NCBI RefSeq assembly: GCF_009687865.1
Contig: NZ_BLAE01000013.1
Span: forward strand, 151,357-215,356
Source of the DNA: Acrocarpospora macrocephala
Lineage (GTDB): Bacteria; Actinomycetota; Actinomycetes; Streptosporangiales; Streptosporangiaceae
Direction of reading: 5' to 3'
Length of the DNA: 64,000 nt
Below, piece by piece: positions 46,051 to 53,120 of the stretch. Position 1 is the stretch's first letter. Each line of letters opens with the position of its first letter. The notes under the pieces are model-generated. The model made no database searches. It was not told where the DNA came from and saw only the letters and a list, made by a program, of their open reading frames with translations. The position numbers and the translations under genes are program-made.

Positions 46051-47640
46051 ATGCACACCCTTTTACGAGTGTTCCTGGTCGCGGTACTGGGCGCGGGGCT
46101 GCTCACGCTGCTCCAGTCCCCCGCCGCCGCGGACCCGATCGTGACCGTGACCGTCACGATCAAACGCATCACCCTCCTGGCGGGCGGCGACTGCGGCGAC
46201 CCCGACTTCTACAACCGTGTCTGGATCAACGGCATCTACCACGACAACGAGGACAGCGAGTCGCAGGACGACCTTGAGGGAAACCCCGACATCGCGCCCG
46301 ACTGGGAGTTCTCCAAGCCCATCGACGTGGCGACGCTCACCACCCCCGGCCACATCCCGATCAAGATCGAGGTCCACGACGAGGACGGCGGCCTCTGCTT
46401 CGGCGGCGAGCACTACGACTCCTCCCCCACCGCCGACCGGTTCTTCGACGGGTACATCGACCTCGCCGGCTGTTCCGTCCACGACCCCAGGCAGACCGAC
46501 CAGCCCTACCTCGGGGGTTGCCGCACGCCGATCGTCCAGGCGGGCACCGCCGACGAGCGGGTCAGGCTGACCTTCGAACTCGACGCCAGGGAACCGGCGA
46601 GCGCGCCCGGCCTGAACATCCGCTGCACCCACACGCCCGTCTGGCCGAAGCCGGGCGAACCCGTCACGATCGTCGCCACCGCCCTCGACGGCGAGCTCCA
46701 GCCGACGATCATCGCCGACGACCTGGAAATTTGGGTCAACCTCCAGGCCAGCGCCGCCAGCCTGGCCGGGGACCCGCTCCAGTCGAGACGCAGCGTCGGC
46801 TCCCTCACGGAGACTTTCACCCCAAGAGCCGACATGGCCCCCTTCGCGTACGGCTGCCGCCTGGCCAAGAACGGCGTGAACCTCTTCTCGTCCTGGCACA
46901 CGGTGGCCGTGGGCGACCCGTTCCCGAACTTCACCTTCCCCAAGCCCGCGGTGCCGATCAGCTACACCGGCCCCCGGTCCAGCCGCATCGACATCGTCTT
47001 CGTCGCCGACAAGGACGAGTACGACAGCCCGGCCGACCCCCGGTTCATCGCCGACGTGGCGGCCACCATCGAGCGGTCGTACTGGGGCCTGAAGGAGTAC
47101 CTGACCCGGCAGGACATGTTCAACTTCTGGCTGCTGCCCGACAACACCGGCTACGCGAGCGACGCCAGCGGCGACAAGGACTGCGACCACGGGCTCCCGG
47201 TCCTGTGGGACGACGCCTACGGCTGGGCCGAGGCGGCCGCGATCCTGCACCACCGCGGCGGCCAGCAGGACTGCGCGCAGCGCTCCGACCGGATCTTCTC
47301 CGTGCTCGTCGACCCGGGCAAGCAGCGGATCGCCGCCCACGAGACGGCCCACCAGCCCTTCGGCCTCTCCGACGAGTACCCCGAGGGCGGGGCGTTCGCG
47401 CAGGAGGTCTACCCCAACGTCTACGAGGACTTCGCCGACTGCGAGGACGACGCCCCGCTGCTCCAGCGCACCCCCGCCGCCTGCCGCAGCTGGGACAAGG
47501 AGCACTGGTACGGCGACCAGGACTGGTGGACATCCGAACCCATGCCCGACGACCTGATGTTCGACAACGGCCGAGCCCGCGAGGCCGACATCCGCCGCTT
47601 CACGTACGTCTTCGAAGGTTGCGAGGCCGCGAAATGCTGA
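46051..47640 (+). CDS. Secreted M64-like zinc metallopeptidase
   Basis: About 529 residues with a cleavable Sec signal (LLRVFLVAVLGAGLLTLL, then PAAADP). An N-terminal beta-rich domain (about 35-200) precedes a metallopeptidase domain with HETAH-QPFGLSDEY (His430, Glu431, His434, Asp/Glu in DEY), the IgA-peptidase M64 pattern. Several Cys pairs suit an exported protein. The start is uncertain: 46033 is an in-frame alternative and no ribosome site precedes either. It follows the propeller gene by 57 bp and overlaps the next gene by 7 nt. Confidence 0.82.
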   Translation: MHTLLRVFLVAVLGAGLLTLLQSPAAADPIVTVTVTIKRITLLAGGDCGDPDFYNRVWINGIYHDNEDSESQDDLEGNPDIAPDWEFSKPIDVATLTTPGHIPIKIEVHDEDGGLCFGGEHYDSSPTADRFFDGYIDLAGCSVHDPRQTDQPYLGGCRTPIVQAGTADERVRLTFELDAREPASAPGLNIRCTHTPVWPKPGEPVTIVATALDGELQPTIIADDLEIWVNLQASAASLAGDPLQSRRSVGSLTETFTPRADMAPFAYGCRLAKNGVNLFSSWHTVAVGDPFPNFTFPKPAVPISYTGPRSSRIDIVFVADKDEYDSPADPRFIADVAATIERSYWGLKEYLTRQDMFNFWLLPDNTGYASDASGDKDCDHGLPVLWDDAYGWAEAAAILHHRGGQQDCAQRSDRIFSVLVDPGKQRIAAHETAHQPFGLSDEYPEGGAFAQEVYPNVYEDFADCEDDAPLLQRTPAACRSWDKEHWYGDQDWWTSEPMPDDLMFDNGRAREADIRRFTYVFEGCEAAKC

Positions 47641-48890
47641 CACGAACCCGCTGGGTCATCGCCGCCGCGGCCGCACTGATCTTCCTGGTGCCCCTGCGCG
47701 CGGAGGGCGAGCCGAACGACCCCTCCACCATCCCGATCCCGCAGCTCGACTTCGACGACCCAACCAAGTCCGTGGTCGCCCGGGTGAAGTTCACCTCCCG
47801 GACCTCCGCGACCGTGGAGCGGGTCAAGGTCTCCAAATCGCGCGCCCACACCCACATCGGCGACCCGCCCATACTCAAGCTCGGCCTGACCGACGTGGAC
47901 GGCCAGGTCATCGACCGGATCAACACCTGGAGCCCGCTCTGGACGTACCAGGAGGGAAGTGACCACGTCGGCCTGCGGGCCAGCGGCTCGGGCAGCTTCA
48001 TCGTGCCGTTCTCGCCGGCGCTCTCGACCATGACGATCACCGATGTCGCGCTCGGCCAGGACGTCCTGACCATCGACCTCAAGCCGCCGCTGAGGGAATT
48101 CTGCCTGGCCAACCCCGCCGACCCCGACTGCCTGGAAGCCGACCTCGCAGTCACCTCGGTGACCCCCGTCGCGCCGCTGTTCGCCGTCATGGGCAAGCCG
48201 GTGACGGTGACGGTCACCTTTGCCGTCGCCAACACGGGCCCCGACGGGCCGGTCACCGCCGTGGTCCGGCAAGACCTGGCCGTCGGCGAAGGCCTCACCG
48301 CCTCCGCCGGGACCACCGTCGAGACCAGCCTCGCGGCTGGGGCCACCCAGACCCTGACCCGCGAGTACACCGTGACCTGCGACCAGGCGGGCGCCAAGAC
48401 GATCGACTTCACCACGTCGATCAAGCCGAAGCGCGCGACGGTCATCGACCCCGACCCGAGCGACGACACCAGGACCACGCGGCTGACCGTCGACTGCGCG
48501 ATCCCGGTGACGATCAACATCAAGCCCGGCAGCGCCGAGAACAAGGTCAACCTGAACGGCAACGGCGTCGTGCCGGTCGCCGTCCTGACGACCACGGCCG
48601 GCGAGTACGGCAACCCGGTCGCGTTCGACGCCATCCGCATCGACGCGTCGACCCTGCGATTCGGGCCGCCTGCTAAGCTTCTGGCGTCGACCGGGGCGCC
48701 CGAGGCGCACGGGAAGATCCACGTCGAGAAGTCGGTCGAACCCGACGAGCGGACCGTGGACGCCGACAAGGACGCGGTCACCCACTACCGCTACGACGTC
48801 CTGTCAGTCGGCGACACGACGGCCTGCGTGGTCGGCCGGGCCGCCGGGCTCACGTTCTACGGCTGCGACAACGTCAACGTCCGCGACTGA
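47634..48890 (+). CDS. Secreted CARDB/DUF11-like repeat-domain protein
   Basis: 418 residues with an N-terminal signal (WVIAAAAALIFLVPLRA). A first beta-domain is followed by a CARDB/DUF11-type Ig-like domain (DLAVTSVTPVAPLFA, TVTFAVANTGPDGP, RQDLAVGEGL) and a C-terminal domain beginning VTINIKPGSAENKVNLNGNG (20 residues) with Asp/Asn-rich turns that may bind calcium. It overlaps the metallopeptidase by 7 nt, so it is probably its co-secreted partner or an accessory adhesive protein. Confidence 0.75.
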   Translation: MLTRTRWVIAAAAALIFLVPLRAEGEPNDPSTIPIPQLDFDDPTKSVVARVKFTSRTSATVERVKVSKSRAHTHIGDPPILKLGLTDVDGQVIDRINTWSPLWTYQEGSDHVGLRASGSGSFIVPFSPALSTMTITDVALGQDVLTIDLKPPLREFCLANPADPDCLEADLAVTSVTPVAPLFAVMGKPVTVTVTFAVANTGPDGPVTAVVRQDLAVGEGLTASAGTTVETSLAAGATQTLTREYTVTCDQAGAKTIDFTTSIKPKRATVIDPDPSDDTRTTRLTVDCAIPVTINIKPGSAENKVNLNGNGVVPVAVLTTTAGEYGNPVAFDAIRIDASTLRFGPPAKLLASTGAPEAHGKIHVEKSVEPDERTVDADKDAVTHYRYDVLSVGDTTACVVGRAAGLTFYGCDNVNVRD

Positions 48891-48928
48891 CGATCCGCCC
48901 TGTTTGACGCGAATTCTAACGAGGCCCT

Positions 48929-48957
48929 ATAGCCCCTGGCGCTTAACCAGGGGCTAT
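48929..48957. terminator. Strong hairpin after the secreted-protein operon
   Basis: ATAGCCCCTGG-CGCTTAA-CCAGGGGCTAT is a perfect 11-bp stem with a 7-nt loop, 39 bp after the stop at 48890. Confidence 0.8.
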
Positions 48958-48972
48958 CAGCCTGCGCGCACA

Positions 48973-49006
48973 ACGGCCGGGTCCGTGGTGGACCCGGCCG
49001 TATTTT
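48973..49006. terminator. Bidirectional intrinsic terminator
   Basis: ACGGCCGGGTCC-GTGGT-GGACCCGGCCGT is a perfect 12-bp stem followed by ATTTT on the plus strand. It lies between the convergent secreted-protein and DUF4386 genes and can stop both. Confidence 0.85.
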
Positions 49007-49012
49007 CAGCGG

Positions 49013-49783
49013 TTAGACAGCGAGGTCACGATTGGCGGGCGGGGAGCCGGCGGCGACCATTCCCGCCGTGATGGGAGAGGGCTTAAAGCCTTTGACGACC
49101 AGCCAGACGCCAAGCGACGCCTCCCAAAGGAATATCGGGATGGTCGCGATGCCCGACCACACAGAGATTTGGGAGTAGATGCCGAACATGGTCGCGGTTG
49201 CGGAGAGGAAGAGTAGCGGGGCTCCGATGAGCCCCATCAGGGGAATGATGCGTGGCACGAGCCGGGACCGGTACAACACGTAGCCCAGACACAATGCATT
49301 CACCGCCGGCATGATGCCGGGTCCGAGAAGAAGCGTCCAGTTGTGGAGCGCGACGAGCGAGTTGCCGGTGGTGATGAGTGAGGCCGCATCTGCTCCGGTA
49401 GCTCCGGCCTGCCGCAGGGTCACGACTGCGAAGAGGCTGATGATGCCGAAAAAGATGATGGCGGCTTCAAGGACACGAGCGGCGACAAAGCCCAACGCGG
49501 CGGCTTCGTTCTGCCGTTTGACCACGGGAAACAGCACGACCGCAGTGCCGATACAGGCAAGGGCCACGATCACCTCAAGGAAGCCACCGAAGATCACGCC
49601 AGAGTCAGGGCCGGGACCAACGATGTAGTCCGGATTGTCCAGCACAGGGCTGTAGAGCATGAATGCGGGAGGGATCGCGGCGACAATGGTAATCAAGTAG
49701 AGCACTCCCGCGACGAACGCGGTCTTCCGCACTGAGTCCATCGGGACTCCTTTCCCTGCTGTGGTTTGGTCGATGATCGCCAT
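49013..49783 (-). CDS. DUF4386 family multi-spanning membrane protein
   Basis: 256 residues, about seven membrane helices, matching DUF4386 (RKTAFVAGVLYLITIVAAIP; GGFLEVIVALACIGTAVVLFPVVKRQ; LGPGIMPAVNALCLGYVLY). Function of the family is unknown. Two starts have good ribosome sites: 49783 (GGAG 6 nt upstream) and 49741 (GGAG 5 nt upstream); the second better matches usual family N-termini (MDSVRKTAF). The upstream small gene ends 19 bp away on the same strand. Confidence 0.82.
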   Translation of the reverse strand: MAIIDQTTAGKGVPMDSVRKTAFVAGVLYLITIVAAIPPAFMLYSPVLDNPDYIVGPGPDSGVIFGGFLEVIVALACIGTAVVLFPVVKRQNEAAALGFVAARVLEAAIIFFGIISLFAVVTLRQAGATGADAASLITTGNSLVALHNWTLLLGPGIMPAVNALCLGYVLYRSRLVPRIIPLMGLIGAPLLFLSATATMFGIYSQISVWSGIATIPIFLWEASLGVWLVVKGFKPSPITAGMVAAGSPPANRDLAV

Positions 49784-49802
49784 GACGATCTCCTTTTATG
49801 AG

Positions 49803-50072
49803 TTATCGAGATTCGGTGGTGGGCACATCGGGCTGGTCGGATTCGACCTGAGTGACCGAGATCAGCGGCAGGCCCACGTCGCGCAGTTTCCGCAGCAAGC
49901 CATACAACGCGGCCTGGTCGACTACCGGCCCATGGATGACGGTGGTGCCGTCGCTCTCGTTGGTGAGACTCAGCCCGTCAAACCAGGCGGCCCATCGCGA
50001 ATCGAGGTGCCCCTTGAGGCGGATTTCGTACCGTCCGGGGTCGTACTGATGGCCGCTCGATATTTCGCTCAT
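49803..50072 (-). CDS. Conserved small actinobacterial protein
   Basis: 89 residues: YEIRLKGHLDSRWAAWFDGL, GTTVIHGPVVDQAALYGLLR, RDVGLPLISVTQVE. This pattern is common beside DUF4386-type membrane proteins in actinobacteria; no function is known to me. GAAGGAG lies 4 nt before the ATG. Likely co-transcribed with the DUF4386 gene. Confidence 0.8.
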   Translation of the reverse strand: MSEISSGHQYDPGRYEIRLKGHLDSRWAAWFDGLSLTNESDGTTVIHGPVVDQAALYGLLRKLRDVGLPLISVTQVESDQPDVPTTESR

Positions 50073-50211
50073 CGCGCTCCTTCTGCTGTTGCGTACCTGA
50101 ACTGCAAGGTAGAAGGAGATGTGATGAGGAAGCATCACCACATGTGGTGATTAACCTGGTGATCCGATCCCATAGGACCGCCAGCACGTCACACCGGAAA
50201 CGGGACGCCGA

Positions 50212-50778
50212 TCAGCTCCGCCGAGATGGTCCACAGCCGGGGTGCCGGTCCGGGGCGAGGCCGTCGAGCAGGGTCTCGATCGCCTTCGCCTGGCTTTCGG
50301 GGCTGCCCGTGGTCAGGGTCATGCGGATGAACACGGCGATGTCCTGGACGGTGATGCCGGGACGCAAGCCACCGGCCTCCCGCAGCCGCGACGCGGCCGG
50401 CCCGACGACGCTCTCGATCAGGCGCTGGGCGTGTTCCCCGGCACGCCCGCCGACGTTGGCCAGCTGGGCGAACGTGGCGATGTCCCGCTCGGTCATGTCG
50501 CAGCTCTGGGTGAACACCGCCCGGAACGCCTGCAGGGGATCCTCGATCCGCGCGGCCCGGTCGGCGTTCTCGCGTACGGCACCGGCCAGGTCGTCGAGCA
50601 CCGCCTCGATCAGCTCCTCCTTGCCAGGGAAGTGCCGGTACAGCGTCGTCGGCCCGACCCCCGCACGCCGCGCGACCTCGTCGAGGGAGATGCCGGGGCC
50701 CTGCTCGCCGAACGCCTCACGGGCGGCGGTCACCAGGCGCTGACGGTTACGGACCTGATCCTTACGCGGCGTACGCAT
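50212..50778 (-). CDS. TetR/AcrR family transcriptional regulator
   Basis: 188 residues. HTH: AFGEQGPGISLDEVARRAG, GPTTLYRHFPGKEELIEAV. C-terminus TetR_C-like. GGGAGG lies about 10 nt before the ATG at 50778. The divergent promoter region carries two GAAACGGTAGC copies and the inverted repeat GGTAG-CGTCA-CTACC, which it probably binds, controlling the SDR remnant/LLM oxidoreductase side and itself. Confidence 0.9.
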   Translation of the reverse strand: MRTPRKDQVRNRQRLVTAAREAFGEQGPGISLDEVARRAGVGPTTLYRHFPGKEELIEAVLDDLAGAVRENADRAARIEDPLQAFRAVFTQSCDMTERDIATFAQLANVGGRAGEHAQRLIESVVGPAASRLREAGGLRPGITVQDIAVFIRMTLTTGSPESQAKAIETLLDGLAPDRHPGCGPSRRS

Positions 50779-50840
50779 CAGTGACCTGCCTCCCACGAGA
50801 AACGGTAGCAACACACCCATTTTTCCGGCTACAGTGAAAC

Positions 50841-50855
50841 GGTAGCGTCACTACC
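50841..50855. promoter_or_regulatory. Inverted repeat, candidate TetR operator
   Basis: GGTAG-CGTCA-CTACC between the TetR gene and the SDR remnant. A second GAAACGGTAGC half-site copy lies at about 50798-50809. Both flank the TetR promoter. Confidence 0.55.
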
Positions 50856-50872
50856 ATATCGCTGGAGGTCTC

Positions 50873-51004
50873 GTGATCTGGAGTCCCCACGCCCTGCCGG
50901 ACCTGTCCGGCCGGACATTCGCCCTCACCGGCGGCAACGCCGGAATCGGCTGCTTCATCGCCGAAGAGACTGTTGACCATCGTTCGGCCGAGAGGGCACG
51001 GTGA
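50873..51004 (+). pseudogene. Truncated SDR remnant
   Basis: A GTG start with GGAGG 4 nt upstream opens a typical SDR N-terminus (LPDLSGRTFALTGGNAGIGC, FIAEE) that stops being SDR-like after about 28 residues and ends at 51002. The Rossmann motif TGGNAGIG is intact but the catalytic part is gone. A deletion has apparently joined the TetR-controlled promoter of a lost SDR to the start of the LLM oxidoreductase gene 9 bp downstream. Confidence 0.7.
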
Positions 51005-51013
51005 ACTGACCGC

Positions 51014-51919
51014 ATGGAAATCGGACTGTCCGACTACGGCGCCGGGCCGATCCCGGAACTCCTGGCCAAAATCGAACACGCGGCGGCGAGCGGCTTTTCC
51101 CGCTTCTGGCTCGGCGAGCACGGCGGATGGGATCCGCTGACGGTGTTCTCCGCACTGGGCGACCGGGCACCAGGCATCGAAGTGGCCACATCCGTCGTAG
51201 GGACCTACCCGCGGCATCCCCTCGCCCTCGCCGCCCAGGCGCTGACCACGCACGCCGCCACCGGCGGGCGGCTGACACTCGGCATCGGGCCCAGCCACGC
51301 ACCGGTCGTCGAAGGCCGATACGGGCTGACCTGGCGGCCACCCGTCCAGCACGCCCGCGAGATGCTCGACGTGCTCGGCCCGGTCCTGCGGGGCGAGCAG
51401 GTGGAGGTCCGCGGCGCGGCGGTGACCGCGGTCGGCGGCGTCGCCGCCCCCGGGGTGACCCCGCCGCCCCTGCTGCTCGCCGCGAACGGGCCGCGCATGC
51501 TGGCCCTCGCGGGCGAACGGGCCGACGGCGCGCTCACGATGTGGCCGACGCCCCGTTTCCTCGGCGAGGTCGTGGTCCCGACCGTCATCACCGCAGCGGC
51601 GGGGCGAGCGGCGCCGCGCATCGCCGTCGGGCTGCTCACGTCGGTGACCTCCGACGTGGCCGGCGCGCGCGAGCGCGTCAACACGGACTTCCGCCAGGCC
51701 GCAACCCTGCCCACCTTCCGCGCCCTGCTCGACCGGCAGGGCTCCACCGGCCCGGCGGACACCCTGGTCGCCGGCGACGAGGCCGTCGTCGAGAAGACGG
51801 TGGCCCGCTTCGCCGACGCCGGGGCAACCGAACTGTTCGTCTTCCCTGTCGGGCCGCCCGAGGACCACGACCGCACGGTCGCATTGCTGGCCGACCTCGC
51901 GAGACGACACCGCGGCTAG
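51014..51919 (+). CDS. LLM class flavin-dependent (probably F420) oxidoreductase
   Basis: 301 residues of the luciferase-like TIM-barrel family: MEIGLSDYG, FSRFWLGEHGGWDPL, VATSVVGTYPRHPLALAAQA, GGRLTLGIGPSH and ADGALTMWPTPRFL. Several actinobacterial members of this subgroup (TIGR03564/03620-like) use F420H2. No own promoter is visible; it follows the truncated SDR and is probably read from that TetR-regulated promoter. Confidence 0.88.
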   Translation: MEIGLSDYGAGPIPELLAKIEHAAASGFSRFWLGEHGGWDPLTVFSALGDRAPGIEVATSVVGTYPRHPLALAAQALTTHAATGGRLTLGIGPSHAPVVEGRYGLTWRPPVQHAREMLDVLGPVLRGEQVEVRGAAVTAVGGVAAPGVTPPPLLLAANGPRMLALAGERADGALTMWPTPRFLGEVVVPTVITAAAGRAAPRIAVGLLTSVTSDVAGARERVNTDFRQAATLPTFRALLDRQGSTGPADTLVAGDEAVVEKTVARFADAGATELFVFPVGPPEDHDRTVALLADLARRHRG

Positions 51920-52018
51920 CGCCTGTCCGGCAGATCTTGATCTCTGTTGTGTGGACTAGACGTCGGTCATGATAGTGACGGACTCTACCGTCGCGGGCAC
52001 TCGGGGCGGGCGGCTCAG

Positions 52019-52038
52019 ATAACACAAATTTGTGTTAT
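52019..52038. promoter_or_regulatory. Perfect 20-bp palindrome, candidate MarR-family operator
   Basis: ATAACACAAATTTGTGTTAT is perfectly self-complementary and AT-rich in a GC-rich setting, 28 bp upstream of the MarR-like gene. It is the likely autoregulatory site and -10 region. Confidence 0.7.
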
Positions 52039-52065
52039 TACAGTCAAAAATGCTACCTTCGATAG

Positions 52066-52554
52066 GTGTCGCATGATGGGCAGCTGATCTTCGCCGACCA
52101 CGTCGGCCGCTTCTACGCGCGTCAGTACGGGTTCCCGCCGATGGCCGGCCGCCTGCTCGGCTATCTGTTCGTCTGCGATCCACCACAGCAGACGATCGAC
52201 GAGCTGGGTGAGGCGTTGCTGGCAAGCCGAAGCGCCATCACCGGCGCGGTCAAGCTGCTGGAGAGCTATCGGATGGCGCGGCGAACCCGTGGCGCCGGTG
52301 AGCGGGTGGACCGGGTGAGTCTGGATCCAGTGAGTCAGCAACCGCAGAACTTCGACTCCGCCATCCATAAGGAGCATGCGGCGCTGTTTCGCGAGGGATT
52401 GGCGTTGCTGGCTGATGCCCCGCCGGACCGTCGCGCTCCACTTGCGGAAATGGTCGCGCTGGCCGACTTCCTGAGCGAAAGGCTGCCCGCGCTCCGGGAT
52501 GAATGGCATGCGCATCGCGATGAGCTTCAGGCATCGGGCAAGCTGCCACGCTGA
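52066..52554 (+). CDS. MarR/GbsR-like winged-helix transcriptional regulator
   Basis: 162 residues. Opening FADHVGRFYARQYGFPPMAG then RLLGYLFVCDPPQQTIDELG and ALLASRSAITGAVKLLES are the GbsR-type winged helix; a helical C-terminus forms the dimer. Such regulators often control transporters or stress genes. It starts at a GTG just after the palindrome. No regulated partner is adjacent except the repeat protein 90 bp downstream. Confidence 0.85.
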   Translation: MSHDGQLIFADHVGRFYARQYGFPPMAGRLLGYLFVCDPPQQTIDELGEALLASRSAITGAVKLLESYRMARRTRGAGERVDRVSLDPVSQQPQNFDSAIHKEHAALFREGLALLADAPPDRRAPLAEMVALADFLSERLPALRDEWHAHRDELQASGKLPR

Positions 52555-52643
52555 AAACAGGCAGCGAATTGACACCGCGCGCGACCACGTCAGGCCCTGG
52601 GCCGAACGGCCCACCACCAAAGCCAGTAGAAAGGTCACGCGTC

Positions 52644-53072
52644 ATGAATGAATCTGATCTATCCGAGCTGCGAGAACGGGCCAAGCACGGTGAAGAGGGG
52701 GCGCTTGACGAGCTGATCGAACTCGCCGCCGAACAGGGCAACATCGACGAACTCCGACGCCTAGCCGACCGCGGCAACAGCACCGCAACCGACCAACTCA
52801 TCGAACTCGCGACCGAACAAGGCAACATCGACGAACTCCGACGCCTAGCCAGCCGCGGCAACAGCACCGCAACCGACCAGCTGATCGAACTCGCCGCCGA
52901 ACAGGGCAACATCGATGAACTCCGACGCCTAGCCGACCGGGGCAACACCACCGCCGCCGACCAGCTGATCGAACTCGCCACTGAACAGGGCAACATGGAT
53001 GAACTGCGACGCCTTGCCAACGGGGGCAACACCACCGCCGCCGAGCAGCTCATAGAACTCACCGCTGAGTAA
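52644..53072 (+). CDS. 28-residue helical repeat protein (hypothetical)
   Basis: 142 residues: a short head (NESDLSELRERAKHGEEGA) and four near-identical 28-residue units of the type EQGNIDELRRLADRGNSTAT-DQLIELAT. The pattern of two short helices per unit recalls Sel1/TPR-like or HEAT-like solenoids. Function unknown. GAAAGG lies about 9 nt before the ATG at 52644. No signal peptide. Confidence 0.7.
   Translation: MNESDLSELRERAKHGEEGALDELIELAAEQGNIDELRRLADRGNSTATDQLIELATEQGNIDELRRLASRGNSTATDQLIELAAEQGNIDELRRLADRGNTTAADQLIELATEQGNMDELRRLANGGNTTAAEQLIELTAE
52731..53066 (+). repeat. 84-bp in-frame tandem repeat x4
   Basis: Unit starts at 52731, 52815, 52899 and 52983 (GAACARGGCAACAT...). Units share most bases, including synonymous positions, so the array expanded recently. 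Confidence 0.95.
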
Positions 53073-53120
53073 CCGGACCCGCGTCGCGACTTCGGTATCT
53101 CGATTCGCCTGCTGCCGGGG

